Below the pieces are notes generated by a model. The model searched no databases and had not been told where the DNA came from. It saw only the letters and a program-made list of their open reading frames with translations. The position numbers and the translations under genes were made by a program. A DNA stretch of 64,000 nt from positions 7,068,001 to 7,132,000 of the forward strand of contig JAQQWL010000011.1 in the NCBI GenBank assembly GCA_038363925.1, written 5' to 3'. This document shows, in pieces, positions 10,502-21,247 of the stretch (position 1 is its first letter; the number at the start of each line of letters is the position of its first letter). Source of the stretch: Apiospora phragmitis (Eukaryota > Ascomycota > Sordariomycetes > Amphisphaeriales > Apiosporaceae).

Positions 10502-12499
10502 AGCTGCGCGGGGACTCCCGCAATGGTTTGGGCGGAGGGTTGCCCGAAGCTGCCCGGCGACATGTTCTTCTGCAGTTGAAAGCCGAAGAAGAGGCCTATG
10601 ATGGCGAAGACGATGGTTATCGCGGGCAGGAGCCGCACGACGAACCCGAGAACACCTATGTACCAGCGGGGCGCCGATTTCCTACCCTGGTCCTCCATCG
10701 CCGCCGTCTGCCCTTCATCGGGCCGCTGGCCAAAACAGCCGAGCTGGGACAGGCGAGAGCCGGCGGCGCCACCCCCGGGCTCCAGCGTGAAGCCCGCCCT
10801 CTCGTGGAATCCCAAGACCGTGGTCTGACGCCGCGACCGTCCGGCCCACGGCAGCGGCATGGGCTGGCTCGAGTTCCAGAACCCGACGGTCGTGTCCTCC
10901 TCATCCCCATCCCCGTCCTCCTCTCGGATCTGCCCGTCACTCCCGTCCACCTGTGCTCCCTGCGTCGGGGCGGCGGACCCTCGTCGTTGTCTTTGACGGC
11001 GGTGGTTGCGCTGCCGCTTCGCCTTCATGGCCATGCGCGCCGAGGCGAGACAGCGGCCGGCGAATCGCAGGTCGGGGACCCGCAGGTAGCTCGCGATGAG
11101 GTCGCCGTTGGTCACGATGCGCTCGTCGCCCTCGTGCTTGGCGTCGCGGCGCACGGCGAACCAGGTGCCGACGAAGCAGAGCAGCATCAGCGCGTTCGCG
11201 CCCAGCACGGCGTACTGCAGGATCGGCAGGGCGGCCAGCCCGCACGATGACGACGGTGGTGGTGGCGAACCGTCGGCGGCGGCGGCGACGGTCTGTTGCG
11301 CCATGCAGTACTTTACGGGGATGTTGGACCGCGCGAGACCCTCCAGATAGGGGTTAGAGGATGCCAGGGCCGACCACCCTGTTGCACTGGAGAGTGGTGT
11401 CCAGGATGTGTTGTTGTTATTGGCAAGGGAGCCGTGGTCGCACGCTGGAGAGCTTGGAGCGGGTAGTCCGCATACCCAGCTGTTGCCCAAACCTACAGCG
11501 GCGCCGTCCTCGTCGTCGGCCCCAACCAGGTGTGTGGCTGCGAAGAGAAAGGAGTTGGTCTCGTTTTTTGTACCGAATACCAAGGCTACGTTTCCGTAAA
11601 GTCCCGCCGTAGGGCTTCCGTACGCCCTGATACAATCCCCTGCCGTCAGGTTTGTTGCCCCTGAACCACGGACAGCCGGAGACCACACCCGATTGAATGT
11701 CTCCTGGCTCCCTTGAAACCAGCCAGGGACGAAATTCTCCGGACTCGCACTTGAATTTGCTCCGTTGGAGAAGAAGTCTTCGGTGACACCTCCGACGTAA
11801 TAGTCATTGGTGCTGATCGTCTCCACGAGCGCCGCGTTCCACAACAGGTGCAGCGGAAGCGTGCAGACGATCAGCAAGGCATGTTGCCGCCCTGTTGAGT
11901 CCGATGTACGGGAGGTTCTGGACGTTCGGCACGCCGATCCACAGCCATCGCTTCTTCCGGTGGACCAGATCGATCTCGCCTCGCGTCGGCGACACGAGGA
12001 TCTGCATGCAGTAGTTGGAGCAGGCCAGCAAGATCGTCGCGAGGATGTTGACAACGAGGCGCAGGACGATCGAGAAGGTGCGGGCGGTAGCGCAGTCGCC
12101 CTGGTAAAAAGTGACGACCTGGTTGTTGATGCCGGCGGGCTGCTGCACGTCATTGTCGCCACCGCCTCCCTGGACCACCCGAAGCACAGAGAGCACGGTA
12201 GTGGCGGCGTTGAGGGCGAAGACGAGCGCGCAGACCAGGATGCAGAGGACGATGCCGGTGCGCCATCCGCGTATGCGCTGCAGGTAATCGTCGAGGGCTT
12301 CTCGCGCCGAGCCCTTCTCTTCCTGGTGGCCGCTGCCGCGGCTGCTGAATACGGGTGCCTCCCGCAAGCGCTCGAGGATTCGGTAGGGCGGGATATATCC
12401 GGTGCGATTATGCGTTGCTGCTACCGGCGTGTCATTATCCTCGCTCCATCTCGACACCGGCCGCTGCTCGATTTGCGGTACAGGCTCCCAAGTTGCCAT
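9531..12499 (-). CDS. DUF6536 integral membrane protein, two frame breaks
   Basis: This is a fungal polytopic membrane protein of unknown function. The start ATG is at 12499. A cytosolic N-terminus leads into the DUF6536 core (RGWRTGIVLCILVCALVFAL, then GDCATARTFS, then ISPTRGEIDLVHRKKRWLWI-like text with GVPNVQNL). The frame then breaks at the CCC run 11890-11892: one base fewer would join PYIGLNR to RQHALLIVCTLPLHLLWNA. The second frame carries the extracellular loop and further TM segments, then enters a TGC repeat (10458-10501). After it the family C-terminus (LVANTPQLVAVYVYLTCN, LRVSSPQ, LPLHVSLPLLM and a final GQFYA) is in the third frame. Both shifts are of the +1 kind. Either the assembly carries two indels or the gene is decaying. 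All conserved blocks are present in order. Confidence 0.72.
10458..10501. repeat. (TGC)n trinucleotide repeat, about 14 units
   Basis: An uninterrupted TGC/GCA microsatellite lies inside the DUF6536 gene. It codes for Ser, Ala or Gln runs depending on frame, and the coding frame before it differs from the frame after it. Confidence 0.95.
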
Positions 12500-13265
12500 G
12501 CTTGGAGATCATGGGGTGGAAAGAAAAGAATAGCATAGGAGAGAGCCTCTCTCAGCCGGGGCAGAGTCAGGGAGAAATCGGGTTTATTTCCCAAAATTGC
12601 GAGGGATTGCAATTTACCCCTGGGCCGTTGCGAACTTAGCTTGTTTCCAAGACAACGTGTATCTCCCTCAGGGGCCAAGCCATAATTACTGGTAATTATT
12701 CTCCAACAATATCCGCATTGTTCCCGCTCGTCCAGACCTTGTAGCGTCCCTGGCTTGACAATACGAGCGCCGGCGTAATTAGCGTAACCATATGGTCGAG
12801 ACGGGGCTTGGTGGCTTCGAAGCTAAGACATGCTGTAGTCGGGCCAGTCTCCTGGTGGTAAACCTAACCTTGCCTCTGGTTCGATCCAAGAGGTCGATAT
12901 ATGATGAGATATCCCCCGTGCAGATCAAGAACGACATTGTGTCGCTGGTACACCCGCTAATTAATAACAAGCCTCCCTATCTGGGTTATACTGGGGAGTT
13001 CCATAGACTCGCCTTCCCCTGTATGACATTCGTATAAGCTAAAATATTATGTCATAATGTGTATATTATGTATAATTTGATATCAGGTTTCGGGTTTTGA
13101 CCATAGGTCACCATACACGCACAATGTCTTCCCGTGCGCCTAAAGATGGAATCGTCTTGTGTCATTTTCTTTTGTATCTTGGACCTCGTCCTCTTATAAA
13201 CATTCGCGTCATCTTTCAGAGTCTGCATATACTCGCCCAAACCTAGATTTTTCGCCTGTTCTATT
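12500..13265. other. Intergenic
   Basis: No gene is recognised. A GGTTCGATCC at about 12880 resembles a tRNA B box, but no cloverleaf can be drawn around it. The part at 13030-13085 is AT-rich. Confidence 0.4.
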
Positions 13266-13740
13266 TCAATTCTCCCCCAAGGCCGTACAAGCCCCTTTTC
13301 CTTGGTTGCCAGGGTGGACAGCGATATAGTCTAGGCCTAGAAATGGGATCAAGTTCTTAGTGTCACTTTTCAAGTAAGAAATTAGCCTGCAGATAGGCCA
13401 TGGAAGTATGCGTGTTCTATCCCTCAGCACCCCGTCTTTCATTACCTCATCGGGCACGTTGAGCACGTCGGGCTCGCAATTAGGGTCGCAATGCGCCTCA
13501 TCGCCGAACCGGAGAACCTCCGTCTCATCCTCCTCGGAGTCAATCTCCGGGACATCTGCCTCGGGCCGAACAGGCATACCCTCGGCTGTTGTCTCGTAGG
13601 CCGTCGGGTTGCATCAGTATGTAAACCCCAGGATGCGGCCGGTCTCGGGGTCGAGTGCCTTCTCGTGGCGCACGATGTGACGGTTGTCCAGGATATTGTC
13701 GGTGAAGCGCTTCGAGGCCGTGGTAGAGCCTTTTAAGCGC
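13266..13740 (-). pseudogene. GNAT acetyltransferase remnant
   Basis: The minus strand reads a GNAT-like protein in one frame with an in-frame TGA at 13614-13616. Before the stop comes FTDNILDNRHIVRHEKALD, then ETGRILGF, the usual approach to the first core strand. After it lie an acidic linker and the acetyl-CoA binding motif region (LDYIAVHPGNQGKGACTAL), which carries the Q/R-x-x-G-x-G/A signature (QGKGAC). The frame then ends only a few residues later, so the C-terminal half of the fold is missing. No intron cleanly removes the TGA. The locus looks like a truncated, stop-containing copy of the common fungal GNAT family and not an active enzyme. Confidence 0.6.
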
Positions 13741-15202
13741 GACTTCGGGGGTATCAGATGGGCTTACACAAATAGCCGAGCGGATAAGGCGGCTTTCTCG
13801 GCTCAGCCCCCATCAAGATCAGCTTACATCGGTCATTCATCGCTACAGTATTTCGTTAATGCATGCAGTGAGACGCTGTTACCCCCGGACGAGTGTCACT
13901 TAGGGTTGTGGCTCAACAACTTCGCGGGATGTGGCTGTGTAGAGGTGAAGCCCCTTTTTCTTTCCGTCGGGGGTTTATTGAAATAGATAAAGCCCCCCTT
14001 TAGCTATGATTTCTCAATGACCAGATTCGAATCCAGCTGACATGAAATTCCTGGATAAATTCCAGGAGGTCTTTGAAATAGGCAATGTCAGTGCTGCTTC
14101 GTAGCGTAATACCCCAAGTTGCAACAGCCTAATATACTTAACGGAGATCTTGACGGGTGAATGCTACAACCCTTGAACACATAGCAGCGGGAAAGGCATG
14201 AGTGGTCCGAGTTGTTCAAGCGGGCACATCCAGGATTTCGTTATCTAGGCGCGCATCAAGCCCCTGGAGCCATCCGTTGGACCATTGAAGCCGATTGGCA
14301 AGGATAGAAATGACGTGAGAAGTATTTCATAACCTGGATTTATAGGCTACCATCTCTGGAGTCAGTTGTTGCCACTTATCATATGCTTAGAGATCGATCT
14401 TACTATCAGCGATAGATCTAGAAAATGCCTGTTCTGGTCACTGAATTCCGGAGCCAGTAATGGCAAGAGGCTGTATCGATCCCTTGCGCCCTACATCCAA
14501 TCAATAAGAAGCCCGAACTGCCCGTTCCGGATCAGCCGGACGGGGCTTTTGGGTACTATTTGCAGTAAAACCACATGACATCTCGAGTCCCGGAGGTCGC
14601 CGCCAAGCCACGGGATGTGTCTGATGGGTGTAGGCTGATGGAATCCCAGTCTGACGTTGGTTCGGTCCATCCTGTATATAAGCACGAACTTTATTTATGG
14701 AGTGCAGCTGAGAGAGAAAAAACGTGGTTGATCGAGGTTACCACGTGCTACTGCGGACTCGGCCGATTGCTGATGGAGGATGGTCAAATTTGCCGAGTCC
14801 GATGTGGGTCCACCCCTATCCGAATCCGAAGCATAAGGGGCGGTTGCACACAATTTAGTAAGACTCCCTCGCCTAGACGGCGATAGCCAACAGCATCACG
14901 TTACATTACATATAGAGAGCCTGGGCGTTCAACCAGTTTATTATGCAGCATCCTCGTTCACGGTTTCTTTCCATCTGTTCAACCTCAGCCCGACCCTTCG
15001 CATCGAGTCGCTGGAATTACCGACTCGCGACTTTACCTGGAGTAGTCTTTGCAAACTATTTGCATATATCCTTGTGGGTAAATCTGAGCTTTCTGGCTGC
15101 AGTTTTGACGTATCTAATTTCATGTTGGCTAACGACTATATAGGTCCTTCTCTGCCTCGGACACCTTAATCTTGTACAGTACTACGTTATACTACGCAAA
15201 TC
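13741..15202. other. Intergenic, upstream of the MCT-type transporter
   Basis: About 1.4 kb with no recognisable gene. Scattered short open frames show no family signature. The last few hundred bases are presumed promoter of the transporter at right. Confidence 0.4.
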
Positions 15203-16647
15203 ATGGGACTAGTAAATCCAGACACCAAGGAGAAGGTGCGCCCGGGTATCAAGAGCTCGGTTTTGGAGCGCTCCTCGGATAGTTCTCAAAATGGAGAGCT
15301 ACCGCTGCACACAGGGCCCGAACTCACGATGGACGAGGAATACGGGGCGGCGCCGGATGGCGGCCTGCGGGCCTGGCTCGTTGCGGCAGGCGGCGCGTCC
15401 GTCTTCTTCTGCTGCCTGGGCTTCGCCAACTCGTTCGGCACCTTCTCTCAGTACTACGCCACACACCAGCTTCCCCATAAGACGCCCGACGACATCGCCT
15501 GGATCGGCTCTCTCAACAGCTACCTGCAGATGGCCATGGGTCTTTTCGGTGGCCCGGCCTTTGACAGATGGGGTGCTAAGGTAAGCTGCCCAGCCGTTGA
15601 GATTTATATTCCTGCTCATTGGCGTCTCTTTTTTATATCCGATTCTTGTCTGGGCCTCGCAAAAAGATGAAGTGCTAATCAGTATACCTGCCCGTATAGG
15701 TTGTACGCATTGCCGCTATCCTGTATATCATAATGATGATGGTCCTCTCGCTTTGCAAGGAGTACTGGCACTTCATGCTCGTCCAGGCCGTCATCATGGG
15801 CACCCTTCAAGGGTTCATGCAAATCCCGGCCTTCGCGGCCGTATCGCACTACTTCGACAAGAAACGCGCGGCGGCCCTGGGAATCGTCGTGGCCGGTTCG
15901 TCGGTGGGCGGCGTCGTGATCCCCATCGCCGTGGCGCGGATGCTGAACGGCTCGACGCTGGGCTACGGGTGGACCGTCCGCGTCATCGGCTTCATGATCA
16001 TGCCCATCCTGCTGTTCGCGTGCGTGGTGCTCGTGCCGCGCCTGCCCCCTCGGGCCACGACCCTCTGGCTCGGCAGCGCCCTGCGCGACGCCCGCTTCGT
16101 GCTCGTCGTCGCCGCCTTCTTCTTCGCCTCCATCGGCATGTTCACGCCGCTGTTCTACCTGCCCACGTACGCCGTCACGCGCGGCGTCGAGGCCACCATG
16201 GCGGGCTACCTGCTGGCGATCCTCAACGCGGCGTCGACCTTCGGCCGCATCATCCCGGGCGTGCTGGCGGACAAGTACGGGCGCGTCAACGCGCTCATCA
16301 CGGGCTGCCTCGGGACGGGCGTCATCATCTTCTGCTTCAGCGCGGCCAAGACCGAGGCCGCGCTGATCGTGTACGCCGTCTTCGTCGGCTTCTTCTCCGG
16401 CAGCATCACCTCGGCCGGCTCGGCCGCCATCTCCATCTGCTGCCCCGACCCGCGCAACATGGGGACGTACATGGGCATGGGGCTGGCCCTGGGCTCGCTG
16501 GGGCTGCTCATTGGGCCGCCCATCGGCGGCGCCCTGGTCCGGTCGTACGGTGGCTACTTTGAGTTCTCCATGTTCGGCGGTGCTGTGTGCACCTTCGGTG
16601 GCTTCGTGGCTCTGTCGTTCAAACTTTTGACACCCGAGGAACTCTAG
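15203..16647 (+). CDS. MFS monocarboxylate-type transporter
   Basis: This is a 441-aa major facilitator protein of the monocarboxylate transporter (MCT/MCH) type, expected in the plasma or vacuolar membrane. Exon 1 is 15203-15580, the intron is 15581-15699 (119 nt, GTAAGC to TATAG), and exon 2 runs to the stop at 16647. After a hydrophilic N-terminus comes the family signature PDGGLRAWLVAAGGASVFF, then GTFSQYY and IGSLNSYLQMAMG. Exon 2 begins the second helix and includes QGFMQIPAFAAVSHYFDKKR and AAALGIVVAGSSVGGV, with the cytoplasmic loop LADKYGR between later helices and a C-terminal helix pair around IGPPIGGAL. The substrate is not predictable; fungal MCT-like proteins often do not carry monocarboxylates. 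The second exon is very GC-rich compared with its flanks. No lesions are seen. Confidence 0.85.
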
Positions 16648-17234
16648 GAAAGGTTTAAATTGGCTAAGTATATATTTAATTCACCGTGGGAGTTCATGGG
16701 TCGGCAAGGAAGAGGAGGATATGATGGACTGCAAGACCACTAGACCTTTGGCTCATTCTCTTGTTTACTGGTGATGGCCAGCGCTACTCACTTCTGATTA
16801 ACGAAATAAATATGACAAATTAGAACTTATAGAACATATCGGGCAACTTCATAGAGGATACGATTACATGTATAATAAATAGCGTATATATACATCAAAT
16901 GAAATTGACGCTTTGGGTGAACAGTAGAAGCCCCAAACGAGTATCTCGCTCCCCGGACTGACACTGAGAATACGATCATCCTGGGCCCAATAAGATCATT
17001 ATATTGTGAACGCTTTTGAGTCTTCTCCGGCTTGTATATCGCCGAGAATCGAATCGAACCCTCATGCGGAATTATATCCCCCATTGGTAGCAGCTGCCAT
17101 TTGCTGTCCACGCGAATGCTTCTACCGCCTGAACGCCTTGCAATGCCAACCGAACGAACGCATCCGTTAATAACAAGTACGCCTTGATCCGTCTATACAT
17201 TTCATACACGTCGCGTGCTATGGTACAGGTATTC
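16648..17234. other. Intergenic between convergent genes
   Basis: Three-prime regions of the MCT-type transporter and SYS1. AT-rich around 16660-16900. No gene is seen. Confidence 0.45.
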
Positions 17235-18002
17235 CTAGTTCCCCTCTTGTTCCCGGATCGACGCAAGCTCATACTCGCCTGCCCCGTCGCGTCCGCGCCC
17301 GCGCCCTCGCCCCCTTCCGAATCCCATCTCTTCGTCGCCCATGCCCCCGCCATCCGGATTGCCTCCGGCGTGGCCGTTCTCGGCCGCGGCGCCGCCATCG
17401 TCCGTGGTACGGCCGCCGCCGTTGCCGCCGAAGTTGATGGGCCGCAGCTCCCGCCATTGGCACCCCCACATGGCCATCACTATCGTGGCGACAATCGAGC
17501 ACAGCATCGTCGCCCACCACATGAGGTTTCGAGGCAGGAAGCCGGTGAAGAAAGTGACGACGCAAAGGTGCAAGAAGTGCATCGTAAACACAAAGTCGGG
17601 GACGAGTTTTGAGCGCGCAACGAGCGCAACTAATGCCACCGCCCTAATGTGGAGAAACTTTGGTTAGCAAGGAATCCCCTCCCATGGGCGCGCGGAGCCA
17701 TGGAACAAAATAGCAACTGAGGGGAGGGTCAGGAGGAGTCTGGGAAGGACATACACAACAGCTGAGCAGCACAGCCAGACGAAGGCGTAGACGAAGCCCT
17801 GGGTCGTGTCACCGCGCAAACTCGCCCAGCCAAGGACCAGATCCAGGTGAAAGCCCGTCCCGGCCACCAGCCCCGTGAAGAGAAACAGTATCAATGCTGT
17901 CGCATAGTATATCCCTTGTATGGCTGCGATCTGGCTAAGGATTCGAAGGGGTGGTAGTTCGCCAATGGCGCCGGCTCGCGGCGGCTTCCTCCTCCTGGGC
18001 AT
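17235..18002 (-). CDS. SYS1: Golgi membrane protein Sys1
   Basis: Sys1 is a four-TM Golgi protein that recruits the ARF-like GTPase Arl3/ARFRP1 to the trans-Golgi membrane. The ATG is at 18002. Exon 1 is 17755-18002, the intron is 17644-17754 (GTATGT to TTAG), and exon 2 is 17235-17643. Together they give 218 aa in frame. Conserved blocks are PPLRILSQIAAIQGIYYAT, LVAGTGFHLDLVLGWASLRGDT, VARSKLVPDF and LHLCVVTFFTGFLPR, then WWATMLCSIVATI and the post-TM motif GCQWRELRPI. The tail is a Gly/Asp/Arg-rich hydrophilic extension (GRGRGRGR) that varies among fungi. Length and topology match the family, and no damage is seen. Confidence 0.9.
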
Positions 18003-18961
18003 ATTTGGCGAAGCGAAGTGTACCTAATGTACAGAGAAGCTCGAATCGAGAATCGAGAACCGAGGAAAGGCGCAGCCAGTTGGCCGAGCTTGATGCGCGC
18101 AGTAGCAAAGGGCGTCGTGGGCGTATAGAGTTGCGAAGGAGCGGATCGAAGAGAAGGGAGGTTGTTGGAGTCGCTGATGGTTATGATGTGATCATCTCTA
18201 GACTCGACAGACACTATCGATACCGGATGAACTTATTTTTGAAGGCTTCTGTGAGGGGGCAGAGCCGGCGATGGTCGTCAGTAAAGGGCGTGTTGTTATG
18301 GTACCATGATTTCCCATATTACTGTAATTACTGGCCAAACAATACATGTACGTATGGATATCGGCAATCTCTCCAAAGCTGCCATTCTGTCATTAGACCC
18401 ACTGCAACGGACGGTGCCTGGGACGGTGCCTGGCGCACGGCCCGGTTAACGTTACTGGTCAAACACCGTCTAACATTACGGTGGACGGCTGAATCAATCA
18501 GCTTGAGCTTTCCACTGTTCAATGGGGAACAAAGAGGTCTATAAAAGGAGAATCACACGAGTATAGGATATTATTGATTAAAATAGGAATCAATAAAACC
18601 ATCACTCCAAATTGTTGGGTATAGGTAGGTTAGGTATGGAGCGTGTTGTATACGACAAGAAAGCTTGGCAGAGCTGTCACCGATAGCTAGCACGGCTCCT
18701 TACAGGGCTTCAGAGTTCTCACACAGGAGGCCGCCACTTACTGCCAGACTTAGGACAGAAGAGTCCACCGGCCACCCCGTGTTCGAAGATAAATTCACCG
18801 GCCATTGCCTCGTCTTCCGCGATAGCCCCATCAACTCTATTACATAAATAGTCACGATGTCGCTGTTCAAGATGAAGATTTGGCCTTAAGGCGAGCATCA
18901 GCATTCAGCAGCTTCCAGTAGCATTCTCCGGTGAACCAAGCATCACCTGTCACTCGTTACG
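18003..18961. other. Intergenic, upstream of SYS1 and the M6 protease remnant
   Basis: No gene is seen. It holds the SYS1 promoter at left and AT-rich DNA at about 18540-18620. Confidence 0.4.
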
Positions 18962-20184
18962 ATGATCTCCAAGCTCGCTGCCGCCGTCGCGGCGCTGAGC
19001 CTCTGGCCTGGAGCTTCCGCCACGCCGACTCTCCCTATACTTAAGGATCTAGCGGCCAGCCCCCAAAGTGCCTGCTCGCTGCTGGCCCGGATGGAGGGAG
19101 GCTCGCAGGCTTTGACCTCACGGCCGACAGCGTCAAGAGCACCGGCAGCGTCAAGGGCTGGATGATGTTCATCGACTTCCCTGACGCCATCTCCAACTCC
19201 TCCGAACCGCAGAGCCTGTTTGACAGCCACGCGGCCGCCATGGAGGAGTGGTACCACACCTCGTCGTACAGCAAGCTGTCGCTCCAGATCAACGGCGACA
19301 CGCAGCAGATCTACCGCATGCCCGCCACCGCCGCCTCATACCAGTGGGAGGGCGGCATCACGAGCTTCCACCTGATGAAGTACGTCCAGGACGCTCTGGA
19401 CGCCTACATGCAGGCGCATGACGCCGACGCCTCCATCTTCCCCGAGATGGACATTCTCTACCTCGGCGCGCCGCCCAGCGCTACCTTCTCCAACTCGTAT
19501 ACCTACATGTACGAGCCAGAAGTCCGCATGCCCAATGGCATCGCAAACACCACGGTCGGCACGGCAGTCGCCAAGAGGGCCGTTGCGTTCGGCCATGATC
19601 TCTACGGCGGTTTCAACCAGAAGGGCTTCAAGGCGCTGGCGCACGAGACGGCCCACACCAGGGCCTGCCCGACTACTACCTGACCAGCCACACCGGCCTC
19701 CCCGGCGACCTCGTCGGCGGCTACAGCCTGATGGGCGCCACGTTCGAGCAGGGCCTTGACCACTCCTCGTGGGACAAGTGGCGAATGGGCTGGCTCGCGG
19801 ACTAGGCGGCGCACTGCACCACAGAGAAGGGCTCGACAACGCACGTGCTCGCGCCGCTGGAAAAGAAGGCGGCCAGCGGCACGACGGCGCTCGTGGCCGA
19901 GGCGCGCACCAAGAACGGCGTCGACGACGAGCTGTGCGGGCCCGGCGTCCTGCTGTACACGGTCGACACCAACGTGGAGAACGGGCTAGGGCCCCATCCG
20001 CATCCTCAGCGGCCTTGACGTCGACCTGCGCTGGTGCGGTGGCTACGCCAAGAACCTCGCGCCGCTGTCCTTCACGTCGCCCCGGAAGTCGTCCTTGACC
20101 GTGGAGGAGTTGGGTGTCACCGTCACCCTGACCGAGCACGATGAGGCGACGGACAACTGGACCATCAAGGTGAACTATAAATAG
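18962..20184 (+). pseudogene. Decayed secreted M6-family metalloprotease
   Basis: The locus reads as a secreted M6 (immune inhibitor A-like) zinc metalloprotease spread over three frames. The ATG at 18962 opens a signal peptide (MISKLAAAVAALSLWPGASA). A shift near 19085-19110 moves into the frame carrying SVKGWMMFIDFPDA and MEEWYHTSSYSKLSLQI, through to the zinc motif HETAH at about 19642-19656. One base seems lost right after it (19657-19662), after which GLPDYYLTSHTG and the region SLMGATFEQGLDHSSWDKWR follow in another frame. That frame has an in-frame TAG at 19803-19805. An extra C in the CCCC run 19992-19995 then shifts to the final block (SGLDVDLRW), ending at the TAG 20182-20184. Three indels plus a nonsense codon argue for a pseudogene, though two of the indels sit in homopolymers. 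Confidence 0.72.
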
Positions 20185-20817
20185 GGGAAGGCGCAATGAT
20201 GAGAGGTGAAGCATACTATAGATCGTAATCAATAAGCAATTCATAAGTATGGCTCGCTCCATTATGCCTGTATCCGCTGTGTGAGCTGGTTTATCAGGTG
20301 CTGCCCAGAACTAGGTCGTGAGACCTCGTGTCGCATATACCATTATCTCTCACCGTAATTGCTGCGTGCATAGCTACCTTCTGGCGACACGATCGTGGGT
20401 GTGAACTAATGATCATAACAGAAGACCGAAAATTAAATACATAATTGCGTAACAGAGTGATCGATCAACGGTTGATCAAGCTGCTGGAGGTAATACTAGA
20501 TGGCTGAGGAGCTACGTCAATTAACGGGCTTAGGGGATTAGGTACATCGTACACTGAACTTTCCCACTGGCCGCCTGCTGTTTTGAGCGCCGGACCCACT
20601 GATAGTCAAATCGATTGGCTTGCGATAGCTTCTAACGGACCTGCAAGAGAGCGAGAGAGCTACGGCGCTAGGTGAGAGATTCTATTTTCGTCATTGGTGA
20701 CCTCACGAGCTACAATCTGCATCCTCACGACCGAACCAATTCGGAAATCCACCACAGCGCCATCCAATTCGACCGAGTAAACAAACAACAAACGGCTCGT
20801 GAGACAACAAACCGACC
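20185..20817. other. Intergenic, upstream of COA6
   Basis: No gene is seen. Presumed promoter of COA6 in its right half. Confidence 0.4.
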
Positions 20818-21247
20818 ATGGGCATATTCGACTACTTCTCCTCCCGAGTCCAAGCGCGCCGAAGAGGTTCGCAAGGGCGCCGTAGCCCCCGACCGATCAG
20901 AGCGCAAGCGGTGCTGGGAGGCACGCGACAACTTCTACGGCTGTTTGGACAAGCGCAATGTCATCGACTCGCTGAACGGAGACGGGAAGAAGACGGCCGA
21001 GAGGGAATGCGCGGCGGAGAACAAGCAGTTCGAGCAAGACTGCGCGGCGGCTTGGGTGAGTAGTAGAGTGGTGTTGTTGACTGGGCCCTTTCTTTGCTGA
21101 GACGAGGCTGCTGATGGACCCCCGTTGCTGATACTTGCTATTCTCCACTCCCTTCAGGTCACATATTTCAAGAAGTTCCGCGTCGCAGACTACCAAAAGA
21201 AGAAGACCTTCGAGAGGTTAGACAAGGAGAACGCAAACAAGATGTGA
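20818..21247 (+). CDS. COA6: Cytochrome c oxidase assembly factor 6 (CHCH protein)
   Basis: Coa6 works in the mitochondrial intermembrane space and helps deliver copper to Cox2 during complex IV assembly. The ATG at 20818 begins MGIFDYFSS. The rest of exon 1 continues in the next frame (ESKRAEEVRKGAVAPDRS), so one C too many in CCC at 20843-20845 must be removed. The twin cysteine helices are clear: C-x9-C in CWEARDNFYGC and C-x10-C in CAAENKQFEQDC. The intron 21056-21157 (GTGAG to TTCAG) joins W to VTYFKKFRVADYQ, and exon 2 ends at 21247. The corrected length is 108 aa, normal for the family. The gene is conserved, so I favour a sequence error over true loss. The shift sits only nine codons in, so an automatic annotation could easily miss or mis-start this gene. 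Confidence 0.82.

Noticed and set aside
12860..12910. Possible tRNA (GGTTCGATCC B-box-like sequence)
   Set aside because: The T-arm would have a mismatch and no matching acceptor, D or anticodon arms can be drawn around it.
14020..14045. GATTCGAATCC as a tRNA T-loop
   Set aside because: Flanking bases do not form the required five-base stem.
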